A stretch of DNA of 64,000 bases, from assembly GCA_027924585.1 (NCBI GenBank), contig BSBM01000370.1:25787501-25851500 (forward strand), in the 5' to 3' direction. Numbering within the stretch: the stretch's first letter is position 1; the number at the start of each line of letters is the position of its first letter. Under the pieces are notes generated by a model. That model was not told where the DNA came from. It made no database searches and saw only the letters and a program-made list of their open reading frames with translations. The position numbers and the translations under genes were made by a program. Shown piece by piece: positions 48,986-60,012 of the stretch. This DNA is from Larix kaempferi (taxonomy: Eukaryota > Streptophyta > Pinopsida > Pinales > Pinaceae).

Positions 48986-49120
48986 TGTTTTTTTTTTTAA
49001 CCTGGAAATTTATTGCTCAAACTTAATTTTGCAATGATGAGTCATGGCTCCACCACAATAGTTCCATTGCAAAACTCTTTCCTATTCATAGTTCCATCAT
49101 GCCTAGGAGTTTTGAAGAGT

Positions 49121-49240
49121 TTCAATTAACCCATGACCTTAAGAAACCCTAAAACCCACTACATTGAAATGGTGCATTATTTCAATTAACCCATGACCTT
49201 AAGAAACCCTAAAACCCACTACATCGAAAAGGTGCATTTT
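49121..49240 (+). repeat. 60-bp tandem duplication
   Basis: TTCAATTAACCCATGACCTT at 49121 recurs at 49181. The two 60-base copies differ at only a few positions. Confidence 0.9.
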
Positions 49241-51640
49241 GTTTGTGGCTTATCAAGTTTCAATGTCTATCCTCTTACGGTGGCTAAAATTATTCTACAA
49301 ATTGTCATGGTTCCATCATCACATGAGTTTTGAAGTTTCAATTGGCCCATGACCTGAAGAAACCTTGACCTATGTCTTGAACACACAATGACATTGAGAG
49401 GGCGCACGGTGAATCAATGTCATGTATAGTTAGCCAATTTATATTTATTTTCTCAATACATTAACCAATTATTCGTTCATCCACATATGTAGTCATGCAT
49501 CCACCAATAAACATGTACAAGATATATCATCAATAAGTTCTCATCAAACAATAGTACACAAGATGTATATGGGAACTCAATAATAGATTATTGATAAAAC
49601 TTGTGTTTGATAACATGAACTTGTGGAGACACCAATATCCAAGATTTATGAGTTACAACTCAAAGGAGGTACCAACCCCCCTGGGTTTGGGAGCATCAAT
49701 TGACATGAAGCTGCAACTTCCTTGTTCTCCTGCTGCAATAGGAGGGAGGCTACAACCCCCCTGGACATAAGCTCCAACTTGTGTGTGATCTGCTGCTAGG
49801 TAGGATGGTCCAAGTCTGCTCCAATAATGTTGTCCCAACACTCTTCAATCTTCTTCACACAAGCTGATCAAGATGTCTGCTACAAGGATCTGATAGACAC
49901 AATCTAATCCTCTCTTTCTATCCCAAGTCTGTTCAAACAATACCATTCTTTTATCCGTAATTCTGCTTAACTCATTATCCAACCAAGGTACCCCAAATAT
50001 GCTCTTAACTATGCATAAATATTCAACAATAATTATTGCAGTTCATCAATAAAGTTTACTCAAAATTTCCATGTTGAATTAGGAATGCTATCAACATATG
50101 TTCCTTATTAGTCCATACTTAGTGCACATTCCAATCAACAACTAATAATCAATTAGACAATCTTAGGATTGTCATATCTCATCTCTTCTTATGCAGTCCT
50201 TATTGGTCACTCTATATGCTCACTAATTACAATTAACAAATAGAGTGCTCAATATAAATTGTCAACCCAAGAAAGTCTGGTTGTTTCAAAGGTAACTAAG
50301 CAAAGTATATGCATAAACACTTGAGTAGCTGACTAAATAAATAAAGACCATTCATCCTACTTAACGGATAAGCCAAACTCAACTCACTATGAAAACCAAT
50401 CTTCAATTATCAATCTAAGAACTCAAAGGATTCCTACTTTCTCACAACATCAATCCTACAACAACTGATCTAAGAATGAATTAACTAGAATTGCTTTTGC
50501 AAGAAGTTAAATCCTAAAATATCAGATTAAAACTAATTCAAACCACGACCTATCTAATTCAACAAATTCTAAGAAAGATAAATATAATAATAAATAGGAG
50601 CTAAGCTTGGCTATGACAACAATACTAATTAGCACACTTGCATAGGAAAGAAAAATACTCTACACAGTCGACTGTTCACACCACACTATTGCAGCAAACC
50701 AAAGGGAAATTATAATTATTCACTTTATCCAAGAAATATTGTTGCAACAATTTGAGAATACTACCTACTGTAACTCCACGCCAAACCAAAATAAATTAAA
50801 ACTAAAACATCTACTTAATTCAACAATCTCTGTGAGAAGGCGGGCCCGAGCCTTCTAACAGAGATGTCGTTAAAGGCTAATAAAATCTAAGACACAGGAA
50901 TATTGAGAATTGCTGCTCCTTTCAGTAAAATGATAAAAATACAGTGTTATAGTATCCTTCTGCTATAATATTTCTCTAAAAACGCTAACCCCCTGGCTCG
51001 ATTGGCCTTTCTATACTTATACAAAGATAAGATAGTTCAGATCCACTAATTTTGGGTAGCCATGAAGATCTACGATCTTCAGGCTTCCAAATCGAAACAT
51101 AAATAGTTACAACCATTGTTACATTGAATGGGGTTTGTCCATAATGATGCATGTCTTTTAATCTGATCTGTCAACAGGTCGAACCGATCCCAGCTAATGA
51201 GGAGGGAATATGCTTGGACTGTTTCAGCATGAGTCTCTGCTGACCGCATGGGAAGACACTCGAGCTCTCTCATCAATGACTTGAACTAGATCCTGAAAAG
51301 GGGCAACTGACGCCAGGTGTTATTTACTCCACGAGTTTCAGCAAGCTGCTACACCTGGATTCTTTTGAGGTTATGAACTTATCTTATCAAATCAACATGA
51401 GTCAGTGCAATTCAGAGATAAATTTCATAACCATAGAGAATATTAAGCATTAATGAATCAAAGCAATAATAGATTATACCTGATAAAATCCATGCTTGGC
51501 TTGGAAAGATATATGCTTGAGTTGTAGATAAATAGGAAAAACAGGGGAAAAAGGTATTGATGGATATGGACAAAGAGGGTCTATTTTGGCTCCCAACATC
51601 TCCACCCAGCTATCCAATTGCATGTACTCATGCAACGAGC
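49241..51640. other. Unassigned sequence
   Basis: No supported gene. A strong hairpin with a Helitron-like 3' signature lies at 50827-50881. From about 51480 to 51640 minus-strand sequence reads into the unknown relic to the right. Confidence 0.5.
50827..50881 (+). other. Helitron-like 3' end (hairpin plus CTAA)
   Basis: TCTCTGTGAGAAGGC (50827-50841) pairs with GCCTTCTAACAGAGA (50850-50864), 14 of 15 pairs with an 8-base loop. Twelve bases later comes CTAA (50877-50880) followed by T. Helitrons end in a hairpin 10-12 bases before CTRR and insert next to T. No matching 5' TC end was identified. Confidence 0.4.
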
Positions 51641-51645
51641 TCCTT

Positions 51646-53179
51646 CTAGTATGAATTGGTCTCTGCTTCCAAACTCCTTCGATGAAGATGAGTGATATTT
51701 AAGGAAAGTTCATATGTCTCTCCTGAATTTCTGAACCTGTTACAGGCAATTAAATCCTCCCAACATTGTTTATCTGCCTTCTTAGTAAGCCTGTACATGC
51801 TCTTATACGGCCTTGTTGGAAACCATATGATGGGAAACCTGAACCTCAGTCCCAGCCAACTAAGTCCACCATTTTGGATACATGTAACATATTCAGGCAA
51901 TCGGGACAGGGCATACTTGAAGTTTCCAAAACAATTTGGCTCTCTTGCTTTTAAAGATTTAGAAGAAGCATCCCATCTACTCTTGTTTCCTTCTATTGCA
52001 AAGAGCTCTTGCTGAGAAATCAATTTAGCACATGTAGATACAACCTCTTGTTGGAAGGATTCCATCTGACTATCCCTATGAGGAGATGCCAATTTTCTCA
52101 TATGTATGGCTCTTAATGATATAGGATATTGAGGTTCACTTCGAACCCAAAGGGTGGAAGTGTCCTAGTTTTTCTGTATAGTTTGAATATCAGTCCACCA
52201 ATGCATATGATTAGTGAAAAATGAAGTAAATGCTCTTAGATGAATGTATCCTAGATGAGGAACTGGATTGGAGTGGACATTTGTGAAACATGCCCTTTCA
52301 TGCAAATACAATTCACATAGCAGGTTTTGTTCTGAAAAATCACTCCTGATGAAGGTGCCCAGGAATTGAGGAGTTGACACTATTTGATAGGGCCTCCCTT
52401 ATTTTAAAGCTTTGATTTTGAACAGATTCATCTATTCATACAAAAGACTGGATAAGATGGAGATGGAGCTCTGCAACTTAAAAATTCCTGAATTAAACTG
52501 TACATTTGCTCCTTTTCTTTCTTTAAGGGCTCGAGCTTCCTCAATTCCTTTAGCTCCCTTTGCAAATCATCCCATTGGGATATTTCTTCAGCCCATTTAT
52601 CTTTAATCTCTTGAATAATATTCCTGTGTTCAGGAAGGGAAATCATCCCTTTCTCACACAGAATGGTACGATACCTCCATTTACTCAGCTCAAGTTGTAA
52701 CATGGAGAGCTCCCTTTTCAACTCTTGTTCTTTTTCTCCTCTTTTATCTTTTCCTTCTCCTTTGTCCAACACAACAATTTCATTCTCAATATTTCCCACT
52801 GGGAGTGAGTCCTATGTTTCAACAATCTTACCTTGTATCACCAACTCATCAGCTTCTTCTTCCAACACTGTTCCAGCAGCTTCTGTTTGTGTTGTTGCTT
52901 CAACAACCAATTTTGGGAATGCTGGTTCTTGTGTGACAGCATCCAGTTTTTGTGCTCCAATCTCAACAACTTCTGTTTGTGTTGCTGCTTCGGTGATCGA
53001 TTTTGGGAATGCTAGTTCTTGTGTAGCAGCATCTCGTTTTTGTACTTCAGTCCCAACAACTTCTGTTTGTGTTGCTGCTTCAGCGACCGATTTTGGGAAT
53101 GCTGGTTCTTGTGTAACAACATCCTGTTTTGTAAATATTTCAGTGCCTCTGGACTGTTGAGATTGTTCTTGGAGCAATT
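51646..53179 (-). pseudogene. Unknown coding relic with 30-residue repeats, cut by copia
   Basis: Four minus-strand frames follow one another: 53177-52812, 52799-52428, 52380-52165, 52101-51646. The first has three 30-residue repeats (ATQTEVVGTEVQKRDAATQE type). The second is a charged coiled coil (KEQELKRELSMLQLELSKWR, then EEISQWDDLQRELKELRKLE). The third and fourth look globular (ELYLHERACFTNVHSNPVPH; GGLSWLGLRFRFPIIWFPTR). The frame is open into the copia LTR at 53180, so the N-terminus lies beyond the window. I do not recognise the family. Stops between the frames could mark introns or decay, and I find no clean splice sites. It may be a transposon-borne gene like the one at 31030. Confidence 0.5.
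52891..53160 (-). repeat. 90-bp (30-codon) repeats, three copies
   Basis: Copies start at 52891, 52981 and 53071. They keep the reading frame, each encoding TQE(P/L)AFPKS and AATQTEVV. Confidence 0.9.
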
Positions 53180-53745
53180 TGTTAGATTTTCACAATTTAA
53201 TTCAAGATTATCTAGGATCTTATCTGAGAGAATAACATGCACAACCATTCAAACACAAGAGACAAGATACACAAAGAATTTCATCGGGTAAACCATAAAG
53301 GAGAAAACCCCGCAACTTTCTCAAAGATAGAATGAGCAACAATACAATAAACCCCAAAAGTAGAAATGGTCTCCAACAACTTCTCTCTTCTTCACTTGTG
53401 TGAACTTGTCCTCCTACTCACTTATGCGAACTTGATGAGTGAGTGAGAGAAAATAGAGAGGAGCACTCTCTCTATTTATACTTTATCTTTCACTTGAACT
53501 TTACCCTAATTAGACTGGGCCGACTTCTCTAGGAGAGTCTAATAACCCATCTATAACTTAACTCTGGGGTCTAATACCTCGACATACAATGGAGGGTTAA
53601 CCTCAATGACTTTACATGACCCAAATACAATCATGACTCTCCCGACCGGAGGAATAAACATCTCCGTTGGAGGTACAAAGATAAAATACAAATACAATAT
53701 AAAATATACAAGTGAAGATCTTCCGAAGTTACAATTACATTAACA
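53180..53745 (-). repeat. 3' LTR of the second copia (566 bp)
   Basis: On the minus strand it begins TGTTAATG and ends ATCTAACA. It lacks the 44-bp units of the other copia. TATA box TATAAATAG at 53472-53480 (minus). Confidence 0.9.
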
Positions 53746-54189
53746 CTCCCTCTAAAATAGGAAGGTATTCTCTTGACACAGTTCATCAGCGCAAGTCTTC
53801 GTCACTGGATCATCATCAAAGTTGAATCATCATCAAAACTGGATCATCATCATCATTGCTGCTGCTATCTCGACCATCAATCTCCAATCTACTTGTCATA
53901 GGAAGTTCTATAGAGCCAACCCTTTTTCATGCTGGATGTAGGCCTAGCCTCCATGTAGGTCTTTATCATCTCTATGAGCAAGCCATCAAGTAGGTACAAC
54001 TCAAGACTTATTATATACCACTGCAAAACCTGCAAGATCTCCCAGGATTGATTATATGCCACTGCAAAACCTGAAGGAGCATCCCAGGACTGATTATATG
54101 CCTATGCAAAACTTGTGTACCCTACTGTAACCTCATCATATTCAGATCCTCTCATTGTCGACGGAGCATAGCCCAGATGCACATCACAA

Positions 54190-54570
54190 CGTCTCCAGTA
54201 TGGGAGGACTTTCCTACCACCATATGAGACCCCGTCTACCAACATGCAAGGACTTTCCTACCAACATGCGAGACACAACACTTACATCAATCGACACGGG
54301 AGGACTTTCCTACCACCATTTGGGATGACACATCACTTACATCAACGGCCATGGGAGGAATTTCCTGCCACCATGTCGGAATGTCCCAGCCCTTACATCT
54401 ACACCATGGGAGGACTTTCCTACCACCATGTGAGAATGGCTCAGCCCTTACATCTACACCATAGGAGGAATTTCCTACCACTATGTGAGAATGGCTCGGC
54501 CCTTACATCTACCAACATAGGAGGACTTTCCTACCACTATGCAAGAATGGCCCATGTGCATCTGTGTCTT
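54190..54570 (-). repeat. About 56-bp tandem array after copia pol
   Basis: Units with GTGGTAGGAAAGTCCTCCCA (minus strand), matching the array at 46025-46450. The overlapping plus-strand frame here is an artefact. Confidence 0.85.
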
Positions 54571-54589
54571 CTGGACTCATCACTTCCCC

Positions 54590-56103
54590 TTGGAAGGAAC
54601 CTCGATCTGAAGTAGACCAAGCTTCTCTCTGAAGTATTCAAACTTCACTCTGGCTAACAGCTTGGTCAACACATCGGCTATCTGCTCGTCTGTCGCAACA
54701 TACTGGAGCTTCACTGCTCCTCTCTACACCATATACCTGATATAGTGATACTTGATCTCAATGTGCTTCGACTTGTCATGGAACATCAGGTTCTCAGACA
54801 ACTTCACACAACTCTGGTTGTCGCAATATATACAAGTCGCGTCCAACTGAAGATCAAACAAATAAGACAGTAGCTTCCTCGACCATACTGCCTCACAACT
54901 ATCCGAACAAGCTGCGACATACTTTGCTTCGACTGTACTCAATGCCACGCAGGACTGCTTCCTGCTAAACCAAGATATCACACTTGATCCCATACTGAAG
55001 CAGCACCCCGAAGTGCTCTTCCTATCAATGGAACTGTTTGCCCAATCTGAATCAACATAAACCTACAGGTTAATCTTCTGATTCGCATCATACTTGAGCT
55101 CATAATCCACTGTACCCTTCAGGTACCTCAGAATATGATTTGCAGCAATCAAGTGAACATGTCTCGGATCTGTCAGGAACTAGCTCAATGTTTTCACAAC
55201 AAAGCAAATATCTGGTCTCATATTCGTCAGGTACATCAAGGATCCAATCATCTTACAATACATCGTGGCATCAACTGCATCTGATGAAGCATCACTCAAT
55301 AGCTTCAGGTTCGATGCCATAGGTGTGGTCATGGCCTTGCATTCCATCATCCCGAACCTCTTCAGGATCTCTATTGCATACTTCCCTTGTCCAAGGAAGA
55401 TTCCATCCGTACTCTGCCACACCTCCATTCCTAGAAAATAGTGCATCATAACCAAGTCCTTCATCTCGAACTTGGCAGCAAGCTTCCTCTTTGTGTCAGC
55501 AATCAACCCATCTTCACCTGTCACAAATAGGTCATCTACATACAGTAGGAGTATCACTGGGTTGCCTTCCTCAACCTTGTAGTAAAGGTTGGAATCCAAT
55601 TTACTCTTGGTAAATCCCAAGCTAGTCATGAAGCTGTCTATTCTGTCGTACCACGTCCTTGGTGCATGTTTTAATCCATACAAGGATTTCTTCAATTTGC
55701 ACACATGAGTCTCCCTGTCATGTGTCTCAAATCCGAGTGGTTGCTCCACATACACTTCCTCCTCTACTACACCATTCAAGAACGTTGTCTTGACATCCAT
55801 CTGGTGTATCTTCCACTTCATTACTGCAGCCATAGAAAGTACTGATCTAATGGAAGTGTATTTGGCTACAGGTGCAAATGTCTCCTCATAGTCTATCGCT
55901 TCCTTCTGGGAGAAGCCACATGCCACAAATCTCGCTTTGTGTTTCTCTATGCTGCCATTTGCAGCATGCTTGATCTTGTAGATCCACTTGGAAGTGACAA
56001 CAGACTTCCCTACTGGTCTCGGGACCACATCCCAGACATCATTCTTCATGATCGACTGGTACTCGTCGATCATGGCATCCTTCCATTCCTACTTCTCAGT
56101 TTC
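54590..56103 (-). pseudogene. Copia reverse transcriptase and RNase H
   Basis: A long frame (55180-56073) reads MIDEYQSIMKNDVWDVV, TSKWIYKIKHA, YEETFAPVAKY, QMDVKTTFLNG with the catalytic Asp, SLYGLKHAPRTWY, LLLYVDDLFVT with the YVDD box, MMHYFLGMEV and GSLMYLTNMRPDI. After a stop near 55182, RNase H follows: VDSDW-like near 55045, LSTVEAKYVAA (normally STAEAEY, so the catalytic Glu is changed to Lys), IYCDNQSCVKL, HIEIKYHYIRY, a stop at 54726, then ADVLTK to about 54590. It is better preserved than the other copy because no solo LTR interrupts it. Confidence 0.92.
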
Positions 56104-56480
56104 TTCCTCATAGTTGGAAGGTTCTTTGTCAATTATGTCACACAGCAGGGCTACATAGCTGGAGTATGGCCTTGGTCTCTTGCTTTCTCTGTGCATTCCT
56201 TCTAAAATGATATATCTCTCTGCATCTTGTATTGCCTCTCATACCCATGCTGGCTTTCTCTTGTGGGAGTTCTTCTCACGAGGTGGATCTATAGGTTCTT
56301 GTGGTTCTTCTATTTCAAGGTCTTCATGGTCTTCAGGAATTACTCCTTCCATTGTTGTATCTCTGATCCTGGGAACTTCATATTCTTCAGTGTCTTCATC
56401 TTGACTTCATGAATCTTCTTGAATGTTATAGTTGAATCATTGTCACTTTTTCTTCGAAACAAGTCTCTCTATGATCTTTC

Positions 56481-56906
56481 CTACAAGTCAATCTAGTTGC
56501 GTGATTAGAAACATTTCATAATTTTTCAAAACAAATTATTATGCATAAAAAAATAGGCACATAGTCATGCAACTATTTTAGCCAATGATTCAACACAACA
56601 TTCATCCATATCCCATATTCATACGATAACTTCCTAGATGCCTTCCATCTCTACCAGAACATTGTTAAGAGTGTGCACTACTCCCAACATGTCAACAAAT
56701 AGGTTTCATTCTAGATAAGTAGTAATGGGATGTTGTACAATACCATAGGCCACTTACCCATTACTTGCATATTAGTAGTATCTTGTTCATTAATGCAAAT
56801 TTTCTAACGTGCATGATATACATCCTAAATCTAGGAGCATAAGTATGTACATGATTGAACAATGTAAGTAATCAGATGTACAAGAAATGACAATTCAAAT
56901 ACTTAT
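56481..56906 (-). other. Intron-like non-coding block in the second copia (426 bp)
   Basis: The counterpart of 41947-42370. On the minus strand it starts AAAG/ATAAGTATTTGAATT and ends GATTGACTTGTAG/GAAAGATC. Sequence is conserved along its length, including CATTACT(A)CTTATCTAGAATG. Confidence 0.5.
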
Positions 56907-57136
56907 CTTTGTTTGGTTTTTGGGTGGAATCCCTCTCAATATTTGCTTCCTTACAGGAACTATTGGAGTGTGATCCCTCTTGATCTTTGCTTCGTTGCAG
57001 AACTATTGGAGTGTGCTCCCTCTTGATCTTTTGCTTCCTTAACCAATGCTGAAAATGGTTGAGATATTCTTCCATAGATTATTGATCTTTATTTGTCTTC
57101 CAGAGTCCAAATCTGCAGTAGCTTCTTCTACTCCTT

Positions 57137-57645
57137 TCATGTAATACCGAAAGTCATCTCTAGTTTCACCTTATGAGGTGGAACCTTTTGAATGAACCCA
57201 TGTAACTGGTTACAATACATATTCTTAATCACTTGAATATTCTTCACTTTCTTCTCTGGTTCTCTCTCTTGCAGTTTCATCATCCTCTGCAGTGTGAGCA
57301 TGATGTCTTTTCTTGTGGGAGATGCTTTTGTTCTTGGGAAAATCTCTGGAATAGTGTCCCTTTTCATCACAAGTATAACATCGAATGTGAGAAATATCTC
57401 TCCTGGATCCTCCAAGGTTCTCCCTCCGATTCTAGTGGTGGTGTTTACCCTTCTTGTGATGAGGATTCTCCCTCTTGTTATTGTTCTTCATGGTGTGTGC
57501 TGTAAGAGCCTGGTCTTCATTACCCATCTTTTCTTCTCGAGCTACAATTCGAGCTTCTTCTTGTGAGCACTCTTCCCATAGTTTATTGAAGGTGATCAAC
57601 TTTCTTCTTGCACAGATTCCTTGAATAAAGGAATCCCATGACCTA
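57137..57645 (-). pseudogene. Copia gag C-terminal part, cut by a gypsy-type element
   Basis: From the insertion point leftwards it reads SWDSFIQGICARRKLITFNK and LWEECSQEEARI, typical of copia Gag (UBN2-type). A His/Lys-rich stretch follows (NPHHKKGKHHH), then the zinc knuckle CYTCDEKGHYSRDF in another frame, where the last Cys is Phe. Beyond about 57300 the frame is lost. The N-terminal part lies beyond the inserted element, outside the window. Gag would package the element RNA. Confidence 0.8.
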
Positions 57646-59063
57646 TGTAATACCCCCAATTCGACCCTTAGGATATATTAGCCTTTAATGTAAATAATGT
57701 GTACATGTGATGTATGTTTCCCTAGCGTGGAGCTCAAGGCCAAGGCCCCGCTAGTGAAAGCCGAATTTTATTTAAAGGGAAAGTATTGATATTTTGATAC
57801 CATGTGCTCTTAAGCCATGGAAATTGTAATAGGATGTAAATAAACATCAGACAATATAAAATTCCAAGACTGGCTATGGAGGCAACGAATGAGAAGGGGC
57901 CACATGTATCCACTAGGGAGTGGTGAGGGGGCTATGGGAGTGAACCATAGGTTGCCATATGTCATTATGAGAACCCTTTGAATTCCCTAGAGGACATTTA
58001 TTCCTGTTGTAAGAAAATGGTTGAAGAATTAAGTCAATGACTTTGATGGAGTATGGGCAGCCCTGAAATTCGTATGGGTAGGTATGGGCTCTGTTGACTT
58101 GTCCCACAAGTCACTCTACCTCTTGGGATTTGCTTCATTATCCTCCCCATTCCATGGTAGAGGACCCTAGCATTATTCCCCATCCAAAAACGAGTGCCAG
58201 CAGTGAGGAAACCAGAAAATCGCGACTGTGGGAGAACCCACGTTTTGGGAAGCCAAAAACGCCCAAAATGGGTATTGGACAGTGAAATCCAATGGGGGAT
58301 CCGTTGGTAAGAGCCTTCGGGTGAATTTGGGAGCAATAGCTACCCCAAAATCCATGGGAAAACCCAGTTTTAACTGCCCAGAAAATCAGTGACGGATTTG
58401 GGTTACTTGCTGAACAAAGCTGTGAGAAATCCAAGTGTGGATGTTCGATTGGAGGCTGGGATCATTTGAGTCTAGCTTGATGTGTACCTAGCTCTGGGAT
58501 TGAGCTCAGTGGACTAGCATCCCTCTCCATTTCCCATTGCATGCTTGAAAAACCCAACTGTGTGTTGGCTTAGCATGGTTGTCTGAGTGAAATCCTGACG
58601 ATGAGTGAGCCATCTAGTTCCTCCTTAGTAAATACACAACCCAACTCGGGGGTGATCTCTCAGCTGAAAGAATACAGGCTGGACATAAATCTATGGTTGG
58701 GTGGAACGTTGCTCTCCCGTAGCCAGTCGTTGGACATCGCGTTACAAGATAAGTGCTCTTTGAGAATTTAATTTATATATATATCTGTGTTCTGCAATGT
58801 GTTAAATTTGAATGTTATTTATTCATGAGATTGATATTGTAATGAAGTAATGAAGTCTGTGCATAGTATAAAAAGGGGATTGAATCCCTGCATATGGAAT
58901 CATCTTATGGTTATGCTTATGTGTGTTGATATGTTTAAATTCCGTTGTGTTTTATTGAAGTTCAAATATGCACATAGAAGTTTTAATTCTTATGTATTTT
59001 ATGAGCAAAAATATTGGGTGATGTTTCCTTCCTTGCATGTTCTAAGGAGAAGGGGACATTACA
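57646..59063 (+). repeat. 5' LTR (1418 bp) of the gypsy-type element
   Basis: It begins TGTAATACCCCC and ends GGGGACATTACA. Family blocks are GAGCTCAAGGCCAAGGC (57730-57746), GGTTGGGTGGAA (58695-58706) and CAAGATAAGTGCTC (58745-58758). Plus orientation is fixed by the primer-binding site. Confidence 0.93.
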
Positions 59064-59066
59064 GAG

Positions 59067-59078
59067 TGGTATCAGAGA
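59067..59078 (+). promoter_or_regulatory. Primer-binding site (initiator tRNA-Met)
   Basis: TGGTATCAGAGA, 11 of 12 bases matching, three bases after the LTR. Confidence 0.92.
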
Positions 59079-59286
59079 TCTAGGTTCAACACTACGGCTG
59101 TTGGGCCCTTCACAGAGATACAAATCATTGTGTGTTCATGCATTTTGTATTGGAACTGAAATGCATTTTGTGTGTACATGCATTTTGTATTTTTGAATTT
59201 TGTGTGTACAGAGATTAATTATGAATCCATTGGTTGGATTGTTGAATGTGAGATGAAAGAAAGTTTGCAGATGTTCCTAAGTGTTT

Positions 59287-60012
59287 TCGAAAATGCGTTT
59301 AAGACTGTTTCGGGAAGAATTCCCGAATGAATTCCGCAACTACGGAAGCATTCGGCGAATTGCCCCGAAACTGCGGAAGCATTCCGCGAGTTTTGCCGCA
59401 ACGCGGAAGAGTTCGGGAAGTCGCCCCGAAATTTGCGGAAGGAATTTCCTTCCGAAATTGCGGAAGGAATTCTCTTTTGAAATTTGCGGAAGGATTTTGC
59501 GAGTTGTCCCGCAACGCGGAAAAATTCGGCGAAATGCTCCGAAAAAGCAGAAAATTTTCTAAGTGTCGGTGTCGAAAGGAATTTTCGGAAGGATTTCTCT
59601 TCCGAAATTGCGGAAGGAATTCTCTTCCGAAATTTCGGAAGGATTCCGCAAGTCATTCCGCAACTGCGGAAGACTTCTCCGAGTCGTTCCGCAACTGCAG
59701 AAGACTTCGGCGAATCGTTCCACAATTGCGGAAGGCTTCTGCGAACCTCCCCGAAACTGCAGAAGGATTCCGCGAACGGCTCCGAAATCGCGGAAGAATT
59801 CGGGAAAGTCTTCCGAAACGGCGGAAGCCTTCGTCGAATGGCTCCACAACGGAAGCCTTCGCCGAATGGCTCCGCAATTGCGGAAGCATTCGCCGAATGG
59901 CTCCGCAATTGCGGGAGCATTCGGTGAACTGCCCCGCAGTTGCGGGAGCATTCGTTGAATCGGCCCGCAGTTGCGGGAGCGTTCGCTGAATCGGCCCGCA
60001 GTGCGGAGAGAT
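59287..60012. repeat. 31-bp GCGGAA palindrome array (about 23 units)
   Basis: Units of 31 bases are clearest at the right end (for example ATTCGCCGAATGGCTCCGCA, ending TTGCGGGAGC). Each has two small palindromes, ATTCGNNGAAT and CTCCGCAATTGCGGAG. Towards the left the units drift. Almost no stop codons occur in any of the six frames, which produces overlapping frames of up to 233 codons. As 31 is not a multiple of three, the same unit is read in all frames, so I do not treat these as genes. Confidence 0.9.
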
